DNA of 64,000 nt. It comes from Takakia lepidozioides (taxonomy: Eukaryota; Streptophyta; Takakiopsida; Takakiales; Takakiaceae). This document shows, piece by piece, positions 11,801 to 24,756 of the stretch; position 1 is the stretch's first letter; every line of letters begins with the position of its first letter. The notes under the pieces were generated by a model. It saw only the letters and a list, made by a program, of their open reading frames with translations, was not told the origin of the DNA and searched no databases. Location: NCBI GenBank assembly GCA_030704615.1, contig CM060732.1, positions 42,389,053 through 42,453,052 of the forward strand. Direction: 5' to 3'. Both the position numbers and the translations under genes were made by a program.

Positions 11801-14800
11801 ATCCCCACCACCGCATAGGGCCATTCGGGCCGGTTGAGGTTCAGCAGCCGCCACATGGATGCAGCAGGGATGGGGTCAGGGTCTGCTTTTCCCTTAATTG
11901 ATGCCTCTGAAGCAGTATCTGACATGGTGCTATATTGCCGGCTCAGCCTCCTTCCTGATTTGGAAATGCTTAACCTGGAGAGCCTGTCAGTGACAAAGAG
12001 TATGAGTGTGTGTAAAGAGCAAGAGTGAGAGAGTGCACCTCTCTAATTTGCCCCCAAAACAATTCCAACTGATTAGAAACTTCTAATCACAAGAGTTAGA
12101 GGTATGGACGGCCAATCATAAGTAAAGTTGCTACATTTTCTTCTAGTGCTTTCTAAGAGTAGAAAAATTTCTTGACATTGATCAAAAACTCTTTCATGCG
12201 AAGCTTAGATATGGAAACAAATGTAGGATTTATCCTGGTTCAAATAGAGCATATAAGGCAAGGAAGAGAGTTATTTATTTATGTGCTTGCCAAGCCATGT
12301 GGAAACATACCTCATGGGCACAGAGAGAAACAACCCAACAACACAAAATGCATGCACAAGAGGCTCCCACCTGCTTGAGGAATCACGAGTGAGAACTGGT
12401 TCTTTCTCTTTTGACATTGCCATCTCCTGCAGCCTCACAAGGGCAGAATAGGCCCCTCCCGGCCCCTTGCCCAGGAGCTGCTCATGGGTCCCTGTTTCCA
12501 CGATTATACCATTCTGTACAACAGCGATCACATCAGCATTCCGTATGGTTGAGAGCCTGTGGGCCACAACCACGGTTGTGCGGCCCACCATAACACGGTC
12601 CAGAGCTTCCTGGACTATCTGTTCTGAGCCACTATCTAATGCACTGGTAGCTTCATCGAGCAGAAGAATAGTGGGGTTCTTGAGAATTGCGCGCGCAATG
12701 GCTATCCGCTGCTTCTGTCCTCCTGACATTTGCATGCCACGCTCACCCACCTGGTATGCAATCAGACAACACGGAGTTATCAGAGAATTGTCAATGGCTA
12801 TTCTTTTAGGAGCTCCAATAGAGCAGTAGAGCACTGCTTTATTGGGTTGGTGACAGACGAAGGGAGGGAAGAACTTCACATTGTTTGGCTTATGTTCCTG
12901 TTGCTGATCAGTACCACAATTGACCAAAGGTTTAGTTGGCAACGCCATAATATTTTTTTTATGTGATTTGCACAGCTTCCACCTAGGTGAGGCATTGACT
13001 CACCCCTGTGTATATCTGTCTTTCACTGTCTGATCTGCTTCCCTCGCTTCCCTCCCTGAGTCTGACATGGCACTTGGCCACATAGGATTTATTCGAACTG
13101 ACTATATTGACAGAGTGGGCTTGAAATATTCTATGACCAAAGCAAAGGAGAGACCTGGGTGTTGTAGCCTTCAGGAAGCTGAGCAACAAAAGTATGGGCA
13201 TTAGCTGACTTAGCAGCCTCCTCTATCTCTGCATCGGTTCCATCTTCCTTGCCATACAAAATATTCTCTTTGATGTTGGTTGCAAAAAGTGCGGGCTCCT
13301 GGTTGACAAGCCCAATCTGACCCCGAAGCCACTTCAACTGCAGTGACTTGATGTTGTGTCCATCCAGCAGCACCTCTCCTGGCCAAATGACCACCACCAT
13401 CTTGTTAGGAATGAAGTGGAGACAAGAGAAGCCAAGATGAGAAACTTCTGACTAACTTATTTGATAAGGCAAAAGATCTAGCAGGAGAAATTTTCAACCA
13501 TATCACTGTCCCCTCTCTCTCACACTTTGAGTTGTGGTCACAGGGGCAGAAGTCTCATATATACAACCGTCTTCATTCCCACTCACTTTACAATTTAGTT
13601 CCCCACAAAAATTCTGCACCTCCAATTATCCAAAATGGATACTTTCTTACCTGCATTGGGATCGTAGAAGCGCTCAATGAGAGAGATAACGGTGCTCTTG
13701 CCTGAGCCACTACCACCCACAATAGCTACTGTCTTGCCAGGAGGGATGTTCAGGGAGAAGTCCCGAAATATGAGCATATCAGGTCTTGATGGGTAACTAA
13801 ACTCAACATTGCGAAACTCAATATGACCTTGAACTGCGGGAAGCTCTTTGCCAGCCTCATTAGTCTCAAAATTGATGGTTGGTTTTTGTTTAATCATCTC
13901 GAAAATTCTGTAGGCCCCTGCCTTTGCCTTCCCAAATGCTGTCAGATTTGGTGACGCCTGCCCAAGTGAGCTGCAACCCCATACATTACAGCAGAGATGC
14001 AGTAATCAGTATCCAAGATGACAGAAGGTAAAGAGACACATGGGTGGGAAAGAGAAGGAGCACCAAGTATTTACATTGAGACGTCTGGAGAAATGAAATG
14101 AAATGAAATGAAATGGTGCTTTATAACGTCCGCGGAAAGCTCTTAGAGAAGAGAAGAGAGAACATTTTATCATAGAGATGGGGAGAGAGAGCTTACATTC
14201 CACCAATGATCACTGCAAAGATTGTGGAAAGAGCTTTTCCGCCATTGCATACACCACTGCGCACAAGGGTTCCGGCATACCACAGAAGCAGTGCCCAACA
14301 GCAGAAGAGAACACCGTAGGTGACCCCCATGCCGAGCCCCTTAGCCATACCTCCCTTATAACCCAGCTTCAATGTTGTCTGAAGGGCCTTTGAATATGAT
14401 TCCACTGCCATGGTCTCCCCTACGAATGAATAAACTGTGCGCACCTGTGCAATTGACTGGCCCAAACCCCATGTGCTAGGAATTTTTGGTTTACGTCTCT
14501 GTAGGTCTCTCTCTTTCCCCAGGCTGCCTCCTCCCTCCTTTCTATTGCCCTCCCCTGCCATGAAGTATCTTGACAGCTGTTACAAGCATAGAATGGGAAA
14601 CGATGCCAAAAAACATTCTAGCCAATTGCTCTGACCTAATTGAGCATGGTGGAGTAGTACAAAAGGCACCTGTTCAGCAACATTGCCTGCCTCCCAGTAG
14701 GCTTTCTGGCTCTTGGCAGAGAGGCCGGTAAGAGAGGCTGCATAAAAGCCCCCTGCAATTGCAATGGCAGGGACCACAGCAAGAGTGACCATCGCCAACT

Positions 14801-17164
14801 TCCAGATTGAAGAAAATCCGACTGCAAAGCCCGCAACGAAAGTGGCCATGTAATGGATAAAATTTCCCATCTGCAGAGAGTACCCCTTCCTCTGGTCAAC
14901 TATATTGCCAATCGAAACGAAGGAGGCAACATCATGCTGCATTCAATTGGCATCATCTCTCCTATTCTCTCCACTCAACCTACAATCTCAGAAGTTGAGC
15001 AATTCTTTCTTTTCACAAAGCTCCTTGACTAGCTCGAAGGCAGGCCTGTAGTTCAGCCAAAACTAAATCTTACAGCTTGACATATTAAAGATACTAATTC
15101 TTTTCAGGGTTGCACACCTTCTCACTAATGGCATCCTGAACCAGGAGAGTGTCCCTGGAAATGCTGGTAACTACGGCCCCGGTTTTGCCATCCGTGTCAA
15201 AGAACCCCACATCTTGTCTCAGCATTGCCTCCAAGTATTTCACACGCATTCGAGCTGCCTGGCGCTCGCCCGTCTGCATCCAGCAGGCCACCTCTGCGGC
15301 CACCCCGGAAACACCCCATCTAAGTGTGAAAGACGAAGAAGAGGAGAATTCATTACGTCCATGTGAGGCCCACAGGGCCTACGGGGACAGTAGACCAACA
15401 CAAATAGATCAGTGAACCCGAAAAGAGATTGAGAGAGAGAGAGGGGGTGAGGAGAGAGAGAAATAGATGTGTTCCCTTAGAGTTGCAAATCCGTTGGCAT
15501 GGTGTAATCTTACAACCACAGGCTGTATATACAAATCCTTCCAGAGCCAGCCAGTTGCACCGGCAAGAGAAGGACAGACATAATGAACAGTGAGGGGGCT
15601 TGATACACTCTGCAAATAGCATAGCCCATTATTCAATGACTCACTAGTATAGCTAACAAGCAAAGAGCAGAAGATGAGGCAGACCGAGCCGTGCTCACCT
15701 GCCCATGATGCAACCCACACGACAAGTCCCAAGTATAGAAAGTCGAGCGCATACTGTATCAAGCCAGCCCCGCCCTTCCTTGTCAAAATCCGCACAGGGC
15801 AACATATAGAGTGGAAGAGAGTTGGAGGGAAAAACAGGTTCAATCTCCACCCACATTTTGTCACAAATCGGAAATCTGAACAATCCGAAATTTCCCTTCT
15901 AGCACTTCTCTACACCAAAAGCCGGTGAAGGAAACTAGGATGATTCCAGAATGCTGCCTGCCTCAACAGTGGATTTGATTTCACGGCACTCTTTGCACGC
16001 ATCTTCTTGGCCAGATACAACGGACAAGAATGCACTTGCCTTCAACAACTGTTGCAGGTGCTCTATTTACAAATCCAGTGCAAAATTCGAGTTCTAGCGA
16101 GTGATGTTTGACGGGTGGGCTCTTCCATGTATATGAAAAGGAAAAGTTACCTCGTCGTAGTGCACTAGGGCCATTTCTATATATGCGATCAAACCGCACC
16201 TTCAAACTTCAAGGTTTGGTTCAGACCCACTGATTTCGCAATGTGTAGCTCTCTTATTCATGGAGCTGATCACGACTGTTTTTCTCATTGGCAATCAAAT
16301 TATGGGTGGAGCTCATGCAAGTCGATGACGTACGAGTTCGAAATTCGCAGTTCATATCTCTTCCTAAGGATGCAAAGTTTGGAATTTGTTGGGTGGCTGA
16401 TGGATCTGTCAGTGCAGCGAGCTTGCCAATGCTGTTGTGCCGACGGTCACCTGTGTCGAGTAATACAATTCCTTGTGTAGGTGGACCTACTAAGTTCTTA
16501 CGGATACGTACTAGACTTCGTGGTGTTTAAAAACAAGAACTTTTCTCAGTGGTTGTGAGAGAGAGAGAGAGAGAACCTTTGTCACCACATGTGCGGCTTG
16601 GCGAGGGTTGTGAGCGTTGCTGCCAAACCCATTGAGCAGCTGCCCGAAGAAGAGGAAAAAGACAGGGAGGGCAGCACCATGAGCAATGGCGCCTATCGTG
16701 CCCATAGTCATAAGGAAATAGTCAAATGGATCTGCAAATGAAAATAGCTTGTACAGCGAGACTGCATGCGTGGGCTCGGACTTCTTCTTATCCTTCTTAG
16801 GCCCTGTGCTCTTGGAAATCTCCGCAAAGACGTGGAGTGAGGTATCCCCTTCTGGACGACTGCCTGCCCCCTTGCCAGTTGGAACACCTTTTATCTCCTC
16901 AGCACCCCCATTTTCTCTTCCTTCCTCAAGGGATACCCCAGAATCACCTTGGTTGTTTGCTGTAGGCGTTTCCTGTCTTCCAACTCTAAAGAGAGTTAGC
17001 TCTGGCTTGTCGAGAGATTCAGCATGTATAACTTGGGCTAAACCTGCTTGTAGATTCGAGTCAACCAGCTGCTGTGAATTCGCCCCTCCATCGTGTTCAG
17101 TACCTTGCTCTTCGGCAATCACGCCCATATTGTTTGGTTCTATGGGGTTGTGTGCACAATGCAA
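5850..17164 (-). CDS. ABCB-type full-length ABC transporter (P-glycoprotein/MDR-like), 13 exons
   Basis: Exons on the minus strand: 17164-16577, 15774-15699, 15293-15118, 14870-14670, 14456-14197, 13970-13651, 13378-13155, 12750-12371, 11983-11565, 8087-7846, 7668-7486, 7220-6366, 6026-5850. All introns are GT..AG and all phases agree, giving 1,366 aa and a TGA stop. The order is TMD1-NBD1-linker-TMD2-NBD2. NBD1 has Walker [10 protein letters not shown], signature [15 protein letters not shown] and Walker [16 protein letters not shown]2 has [24 protein letters not shown] and the same Walker B. The Ser/Arg-rich linker ([18 protein letters not shown]) resembles the phosphorylated linker of plant ABCBs. 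The family exports auxin, alkaloids or lipids across the plasma membrane; the substrate here is unknown. The hydrophilic N-terminal extension (about 150 aa before TMD1) is longer than usual. Intron 9 (8088-11564) is swollen by LINE copies. Confidence 0.93.
8245..8570 (-). mobile_element. LINE 3' end, inverted relative to its neighbours, in ABCB intron 9
   Basis: Reading the minus strand, a short C-terminal frame ([14 protein letters not shown], then LTLRQSLEQ and stop) is followed by a 3' UTR, the CATAAGCTCTTTGAGC motif and an (ATTTC)n tail at 8245-8270. The same end occurs in plus orientation at 25,760-25,965. It abuts the plus-strand LINE copies at about 8585, so the two are head to head. 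Confidence 0.6.
8585..9420 (+). mobile_element. LINE C-terminal fragment, copy 1, in ABCB intron 9
   Basis: The frame 8548-9282 carries the region downstream of a LINE reverse transcriptase: [14 protein letters not shown], then the zinc-knuckle [17 protein letters not shown]. It ends with a 3' segment holding the motif CCACAAGGCTACGGCAAACA (about 9375-9400) and a CT run. It has no reverse transcriptase and is 5' truncated. It is closely similar to copies 2 and 3 and lies antisense to the host gene. Confidence 0.65.
9437..10165 (+). mobile_element. LINE C-terminal fragment, copy 2 (shorter), in ABCB intron 9
   Basis: Starts inside the coding region at CGCCCTGTCAAACAGGC and repeats the sequence of copy 1, with zinc-knuckle [17 protein letters not shown] and the same 3' segment. 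The frame is shifted near 9600-9640 relative to copies 1 and 3. It is arranged head to tail between copies 1 and 3. Confidence 0.65.
10166..11395 (+). mobile_element. LINE C-terminal fragment, copy 3 (longest), with 3' tail
   Basis: This copy reaches further upstream than the others: [14 protein letters not shown] and [16 protein letters not shown], a segment common after LINE reverse transcriptases. It continues through [14 protein letters not shown] and the zinc-knuckle [10 protein letters not shown]. The frame breaks near 10,830. The 3' segment with CCACAAGGCTACGGC is present twice (about 11,140 and 11,225), followed by the CATAAGCTCTTAGAGC motif and an ATTTC tail at 11,380-11,395. Confidence 0.65.
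14094..14150 (-). repeat. LINE-type 3' tail in an ABCB intron
   Basis: A (GAAAT)n run followed by the reverse complement of GGACGTTATAAAGCACC and AGAGC. This is the same 3' end as at 4915 and 11,335, in minus orientation within intron 5 of the ABCB gene. Confidence 0.55.
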
Positions 17165-20100
17165 ACTGCTGCCCAGGATAAATGGTGTGAAGGGTTCTCC
17201 CGATTGAAATTTAGAAAAACTAAGTCAGACCGACTTGCACGATATACTTGCGGGGTCTATCAATCAAGCGTCTTCATGGAGGTTGCAGTGCCATGCATGC
17301 GCCCTCTAGCATCTAAACTTACAGCTATGATTAGTGCAGCTCAGAAACAGATAAATTTCAGTCCTACATCTGTTGGTTAGTCAGTTCGTATGGAACCCAA
17401 AGTTTAGGAGCCTAATGCCAGGCACACCTCAGAAACAGCGAGAAGTGGTTGATTCTGGGTCGTACCCTCACACAAGAGAGAATAACAATTTACCTATCCA
17501 GAAAGAAAGAGAGGTCGGATTCGGTCTGGCGAAGGAAAGATTTGGTATCCAATGACAAGGTGACTAGGGGGGGGAGACTCTAGAGTTTATAGTAATGGGC
17601 AACGCATACTCCTGACCCAGCTTGGTATGCTACTTACTCCATCATTGGAGCTCTAATCTGGTGACATGGATGCACCTGGAGAGGTCTGAGAATGATGTCC
17701 ACACATGAGTTATCTAAGCAAAGCTGGAAAGACAGCAGTGTTCAAGAGTGGTAAAAGAAAGAGACAACTCTCTACCGCAGAAAAGGTAATTTGAAAACCT
17801 TCCTCTTGGACCCTTGCTCCAATCCTCACTCAGCAATGGCACAAAGAAAACGACTGATCTCCCCACTCAACAGTGCTCCACAGACGACAAAAAGTCCGAG
17901 AGGAGAGATCCAAACATCTCTGAACTCACTAGGGTTCTTTCCTCTGCGCTCTAATCCTGAGCCATGCAAGCTCTGTACACAGAAATCTGCAGCATCCCAC
18001 AGAGAGCTACTGAAACACAACGCGAGAGAGAGACAGAGAGACGAAGAGAGACAGAGAGAGGAGAGGCAGGCGGCTCCGTGATAACCGCTGGTGACTAAGT
18101 CCGTTGGTCAACCGCCCACTACCGGTAGCCGGTCGCCGCATCTTGCCACCCATCGCGTTCGTCCGCTGCGTCCACGTCGCTCGTTCATCTCTTACTTTTC
18201 ATTTACTTGCCGCGTAAATTTTAAATTAAAAAAAAATTAAAATTTGGATGTTTGTCGGGGAACAGTCGGCTTCTTAGAAAATTACAGAAATAAAAATGTT
18301 TTTAAGGTAAATGCATTTTTCCCTAACTCAACCCTAGTTCGCCTGGAGCTAAAGTGCAACATGAAGAAATCGCGAAGGTTACCAGTCAGACCGGTAATAG
18401 CCGGTCATTGTACAGGCTGTTGGGCACTGTCTGTTTTCCAATCTGTTAGGAATGTTTCGCCAATCTGCTTTTCGATTTCGCCGCTACTCTTGCCTAGTTT
18501 CGCCGCCATCTTTCCAGAACCGTGGGTTTCGCCAGGTTTCGCCCGGGTTGGCTGCCAGGTCGGCGGGCTTACCTACCGTTGTCACAGGGTGCCCGTATAC
18601 GCCGTATGTATGACACATATATTCCGTATGTATGATCCACAGCGTACATTGTATGGTAGGTGTACACGGAGGATCACCTTAGGACCTAAGGGCCGTTTTG
18701 TCTTCACTCTTCACATTTTTGGGGTATGAGTCTCTTAGCTGGGGTATGAATCTTTTTGCTGTAATTACTTGTTGTATGTGTCAAAAGTACATAGATTCAA
18801 TACACATACATTTCATTACATGTTGGCATTTATGTTAGCTAATCAGAATTTGAACTACAACACTTACCTATCTTACTCTAATTTATTCATACATTCCATG
18901 AGACATTACTCATAGCAAAAAAGTTGACCACCTGTTTTCACTGCAAGCAGTGTGTGTGCCTTATGGTGTAATAGGGGTTTTAAGATTTTCCAGACAATAT
19001 TTTACAATAAATTCAGGGCTTCAAATCCCTATTTAAAAAAAAATGGAATTCATTTCAGGCTTTGCACCAAATTACAAATGTATTGTGGGTCTTCAGACCA
19101 TCAAAATGGAGACAAAGATGATGGGAATTCATAGTATCATTAGAGGGCACTGTACTACATGCAGTGATAAAACATTACAAAGATCATCCATGCATAGAGG
19201 TAATATGAGCAAGAATCATCCATATAGAGAGTTGATATGAGAGAAATCACAACTGATATGCAAAGGCTACTCATAATGCCGGACACTCCAACGAAATAAC
19301 TCCACTCCTCTCTTCGTCCAAAACCTAGGCACATTCTTTCGATACCCTACAAGATCCCTATGAAGTTTCACTTTAAACACGACACCGTGCACCTACTCAG
19401 CACAACATGTCACACATGTAACTTATAAAACTATTCATCCAATTTATATATGGATGAAATCAACTAAAAGGCCAATATTCACAATATTCGCAAGTCTTAT
19501 TTGCATTAAAAAACAATTTGCATTTATTTGGGTTGGCGTGGACGGGCGGGAAGGAGGGCGGCTCGGCGGGGCCGATGCCTTGGTCCAGGGGGCCTCGCGC
19601 GCGTGCTTCAAGCCCCCCAATATGAATACCACACAATGGCGGTTAGAAGCTTTAATACGGCAGGTGCAGGTTTTGGTGGAGTGGAGAGTTGATCATGGTG
19701 GTACATTGTACATAGTGCAGCAAGAGGGAGAAGGTGTGTGTGTGTTTTGGGGACTGAGTGGATCGGAAGATCGCACACACTCAGACAATACACTAACCTG
19801 CAATGAAGAAGAAGAGTACTCTGTGAAAGCTCGCTCATGATACTAGCAAGATGCAAGTTGCTATATTATTAACGGTTTCCAAATCCCAGCAGCGCGAGGA
19901 TCCCGGAAGGTTGACTTGCTCAATTAGAAGCTGATTCATGCAACTTCGCGGACCTGCACCTGTACAGAAAGTTGAATAAGCTTGTCACTTATTACTATAG
20001 ATGTATTCAGGGGAGCGACCAGCTCCCTCCAGTAGCTATCTCTATCTAGAACATTATAATGTAAATAACAGCTAAAGAAGGCCACAGGTCTGCAGATAAA

Positions 20101-21193
20101 GTGGGAATGATGAAGGGCTGATATCGATAATATTGGGGAGGGCTCCATGCATGCCTGGTTGGCAGTGCACACTCTGAATGCGTCGAACAAGTATAGAGAA
20201 GCATAAATGGATCACGCTACTATAGCTATGAGGCAAGGGGAATACAAGCGAGATAAAAGCACGGGTGGTAGGGAGTTCTAACCAGCACCGTCCACACTGA
20301 TCATGTCTAGATGTCAGATGCAGCTCATGTTCACGCTTAGCCATAGGATCTACTTGTGCCTCGCAAAGTGCGGATGGTCAGCATCTCTATGGGAAGCAAA
20401 AGTAAGCGATTTTGTGACGTTCCAGCTCCACGTCTGAAGTCTGAACCTTTTGAAAACGTTTACAAGTGGAATTCTCGTCTGAGCCTTGAGCGAGATCCAG
20501 TACATGACCGCTGATCATTGTCTCTCTCTCTCTCTTTCTTCTCAGTTGAGGAGCCGAGTACTCCACGCGCTACAAACATATGACCTGCTCAGGTCTCCAG
20601 CATGGGCAGCTGCCCGAGAAAGATGTTTATTTTAAAAATTCATTCATTTAATATCACACTAATTAGGCTCGGCGACTAGCGACTAGCGACCCGGAATTAC
20701 TTCCCGTGATTTATGACACAAGATGGGTTTCATCCAATAATCATTCGTTGATATACCGCATCCCGTAACACATTCATCCACAACCTATTCGTTAGATGCA
20801 CACAATCCAGTACGGCGCCTGTCCTCCGGGCGTGTGCCGGCGACATTGACCGGTGTTATCCAGTTACCGACCCCCGGAAGGGCGGGTCCCTCCGGCGGGC
20901 CGTTGGTTCTCTCTCTCGGTTTCGCGCTCGCCCTTAGTCTTGTGTGGGTCCCGTCTCTGCTCGGATCTCTCTGTGGACAACGTGCTGCAAGCAGCTCACA
21001 GATTTTCTCCTGTTTTCATGGTCATAACTGTGTACGTTTGTTTCATCATCTCTCTGTTTCTGTCGTTTTTTTGCTTCAGTCCCCGTCTGCTTTGCCTGGC
21101 TGTTGTCTCCCCCTGCACCTGTTGAACTCTGTGTATTCTGTGCTGTAGCGTCAGAGCTTCTCTCCTGCATTGCTCGTACTTGTTACTACGTTG

Positions 21194-21231
<38 letters not shown>

Positions 21232-21989
21232 GCGTATTTGTGCGTACACCCGTGTGTGGGTCAGAGTGTTGAGGAAGGTCTGAGAGGGGATCAACGTTGA
21301 GTTAGTGGATGTCTTGCATTGTTTTCCCATAGTCCCATTCCTTTCCCACCCCCCCGTGGTCGCTCGCTCATGTTCTACTTCAGCCTGACTCGGATGCTGT
21401 AATTGTATTATTTGGCGACTGTCCGGGTCGTGCAGCATTTCGTTTGACCTATCGAGCGCTTGAAGAAGCTGATTTATTTATTTCATCTCTGTGTTTCCGT
21501 CCATATCTCTATTGCTATATGTGGGTGACTCTCTGATGAAGAATCCACTCGCACCTCATGTGCGGTTAGCAGCTTCGAAGACAAAATCCGTCGCAGTCAA
21601 GGGAATGCTCGTAACAGACGGTAGCATGGAGACGGGCATCATCAGAAAGTCTGAAGGCAATAGCTTTGTACAATGTTCTGAGCTTTCAAGCTGGTGCCGT
21701 ATCGCCAACATTGTGTGGATCTGACATATGCATAACAAAGAGTGGTGTGGGCAGACGGGGTCGGTCCCCGAGTGTGGTCACAGAATGAAGAAATGGAATG
21801 CTGGACTGGCGGACAATCAAAGGGGTAGAGGTAGGGTTCCTTTGTCTGAAATTTAGTGTCTTCTACTCTCCCGCTTCCATTACATGCGTAGCTCGTTGAC
21901 ATTTATTGGAGAAAAGAGAAAGTTGGAAGGAGGTATAGACAGACGTCAAGATAGAGCAGAAAGGAAGGAGAGTCGGTCGGGGAGACGGA
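17165..21989. other. Intergenic region between divergent genes; promoter and 5' UTR candidates
   Basis: About 4.8 kb between the ABCB start (-) and the gene at 21,990 (+), which are transcribed away from each other. It must hold both promoters, but no TATA box or start site can be assigned with confidence. A GC- and CpG-rich stretch at about 20,815-20,960 followed by a long CT run at about 21,200-21,228 looks like a promoter or 5' UTR of the plus-strand gene. Open frames such as 18,244-18,729 and 19,454-19,840 show no domain or splice support. Confidence 0.4.
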
Positions 21990-24756
21990 ATGGAAATTCA
22001 GAGCTTGGAGGCGGATCTGTGGGGAGGAAGGCACGTGCGGAGCAACAGCAATGTGCAGCCACCGTGGGAGAGCGAGACCCCTTCCCCACTTGGAACACCG
22101 TTGTGGAGTCCAACAAGCAATGGGAATGGATATGGCCATGCTAACTATGATAACAGTGCTAGCTCATCTCCGGTGGAGCCCGTGCACAGTCATAGTAACT
22201 CCTTTTCAGGCACCTTTCCGACACACTCCTACCATTACCGGAACCCATCCCTTTCTGGCATTTCTTCTGATGAGAAACGCCTCTCTTTCTCTGGCCCTTT
22301 GCCATATCCCAAATCCTTTGATAATGGTTATGCAAGTCCTATGGGGTATCGAAGGCAACCCTCCTCTCTCTCTGGCCCTCTCCCTGGAACCAATCCGTAT
22401 GTGACAAATTACCAGGGCCTGAGCCCCTCCTACAGCGGGCCTACTTTGTCCAATGAGTATCATGCATCCATCTCGCCTCTCTCTTCCACTCTAGATTCAA
22501 TACCTCCTCTCAAGACCCCCCCACCTTGGATTGATAGCCCCGATACAACTAGCACAAGAAACCCTTATCTAAACCCTCTTTATGATGCTAGTGGAGCAGA
22601 TAGCCCTCATCTCAGTGTCTCTCAAAGCAGCCTGCCACAGACCCTGGCCAAAGGCCACTACATTTCGAGCTCCACTAATGCCAGTCCCAGTCGGTCGGCC
22701 AATGGGTATCATGTACATCAGAACCATAATAGGGATCAAGGTCGCACCCAGCACCTCCATGGATACAGGCAACCAGACTCCTCTCTTGCTGCAATGGCAT
22801 CCTCTTCTCCCCAAAGCAACCCAAAGGCAGCATCCCATCTGGAGCATTGGGCGTCGTTTGCTAATGGCTACAGAGGGGTTAACCACAGCTCCAAGTTCAC
22901 CCTGATGACTGGATCTTCATCACCCTCAGAGTTGATTGGTTTTGGCCCTGCCAGGGACAGCATCAATGGCCCCAACCTGCACTGTGGCAGCTTGGTGACA
23001 TCCAGGATGCCTGCGAGTCCTGGGTTAAGCAGAAGTACTAGTGTGAGGAGTACACAGAGTGTTGGAGGTTGCAGCAATGCAACTGCTCGCACCTTCAGCA
23101 GAACCTCTAGTGGCAATAGCCTTGGAAGTGGGGATGGGGTGCCTTCAGTCCAGTTCACAAAGGGACGAGGTAGGTTGGTTGACTCGGTTGTGGAGACGCT
23201 CGCCAGGCGTCTGTCAATAGACCATGACAGGCCCAACATTCTGTCAGCCATGATTTTTGGCACCTCAAAACTATTGCCTTCCCAGTCATCTGCATCAGCA
23301 CGTGACCTGGTTGAACGAATTTTGCTTGTGCAGCTCTATTCTTTGAAATGCTACATGGTGCCGATAGCAGTCGAGCCTGGTGTCTTTGAGCGTCTGAACT
23401 GGATTCGTAAACCGGCTCTGAAGCATGGGAATGTGGAGGAGCAGTATCCGAACGAGGGGTTTCGACTTCTACGGTTGCAGCACCAATACCTAGAGCGTGG
23501 CTTGGAGACCTTTGATATGCTGAGTAGGATTGGAAAGCAATCTTCTCTGCTCATGGCACAGGAAGGGGGGAATACCACGGGGCTTCTCCGGATCGCAAGC
23601 TTTGGCGGGGGGCCTGGCTGTGAGGCACTTGTTCTTTGCCTCTACTTCATGCGGATGTGTCCAAAATTACAAACACAGGTGCTGTTCAATCCAAATTTGT
23701 TGCCTAGTAACACTAAGAAACATAACCATGGAAGGGTGGTACTTTTAAGCTGTGGCTGCTTTTTTCCTTCAGCTTTTGATACATGGCTGCTCGTTGACCT
23801 TGGGTACTTTGGAGTTAAACAAATGACTCTATTTCAAGAGTAGACATGAAGTCAGATCATCTTAATGTATTGACCTAGATGATTATCTTTTGAGTGGGTC
23901 ACCATCTGGGAAGTAAAGAAATTCCCAGGCTCTTTTGTCCTCTTTTGGAGTGACATTGCAGTCAGTACTTGTCACCAACCCTTTGGTGAGTTTAGTGCAC
24001 CAAAGCTCAGTTTAGGGGAGCTTGTAAATGCTCTCGAATTTAATTTATGTTAGAGCATGTTAAGTCTAGGAAGGGGAATCATTTCCAGGGTGTTACAGGC
24101 TAACATAGCCATGCAGCACACCCTCTAATAAGTTCTGTAAGTGCTTGGGTGCTTGGGTGTCTAAAAATCACCTCCCTCCTGTTTGAGATGATGTCTTTTA
24201 CAATAACTGCAATCTTATGCCATCTATGTAGCCTTCACCAATTTCTCTGGAAATCTTCCCACCACCACATGGATGGGCATGCCTGAGCATTCTATCTCAT
24301 TTGCTTAAACTTAGCCATATGCATCAGCCAAGTCATGATTGGCGGTCACTGAAGCATTTGAAGTTCCAGTTCCCAAAATTTTCCCTTGTTTGGTGTTGCC
24401 AGGTCGACATATTTGATGGCGAACCGGAATGGGAGGTCATGATTGATGCATTATCTTTGAAAAACATTGGGATTGTCAATGTTGATCTCTTTGATCTTGT
24501 GCAGCACCCGACATGGCTGCGCTCCTATCGATTGCTAGTGTTTCTTGACAGCTTGGGCAAAAACATGCAGGCCCGGGCCAACAGCCAATGGGATGCCTTT
24601 TGGCAAATTCTGCACCAAAACACCAGTGCAAGTGTTTTTGTCATTGTGAATGAGCACCTGGTTCAGTGGGAGGCTATGAAGCCTAAAAAGGGGTCCCGAT
24701 GGTGGTGTTCTGCCGTGGCTGAGCAAGAGAGTGTGTATATTGCCCGGAAAGTGTAG
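21990..24756 (+). CDS. Ser/Pro/Asn-rich protein with methyltransferase-like C-terminal domain, two exons
   Basis: Exon 1 is 21,990-23,678 and exon 2 is 24,403-24,756, with a GT..AG intron in phase 0; the product is 680 aa and ends at TAG. Residues 1-390 are low complexity, rich in Ser, Pro, Asn and Tyr, and likely disordered. Residues about 390-680 form a folded domain (RLVDSVVETLARRLS, RILLVQLYSLKCYMVP, then RIASFGGGPGCEALVL). The glycine-rich loop is like motif I of Rossmann-fold SAM-dependent methyltransferases. The second exon (VDIFDGEPEWEVMIDAL, then YRLLVFLDSLGKN) could supply the acidic loop after strand beta-2 and later strands. The enzymatic call is inference from this loop; substrate and pathway are unknown. 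The start was chosen as the first ATG of the long frame, and the phase-matched intron supports the model. Confidence 0.7.

Noticed and set aside
18244-18729. 161-codon plus-strand open frame as a gene
   Set aside because: No domain, no splice context, odd composition, and it lies in an AT-rich intergenic stretch.
19454-19840. 128-codon plus-strand open frame as a gene
   Set aside because: No recognisable domain and no neighbouring exons; probably chance.
21200-21228. CT run as a regulatory element
   Set aside because: Simple microsatellite. It may lie in a 5' UTR, but nothing in the sequence shows a specific function.
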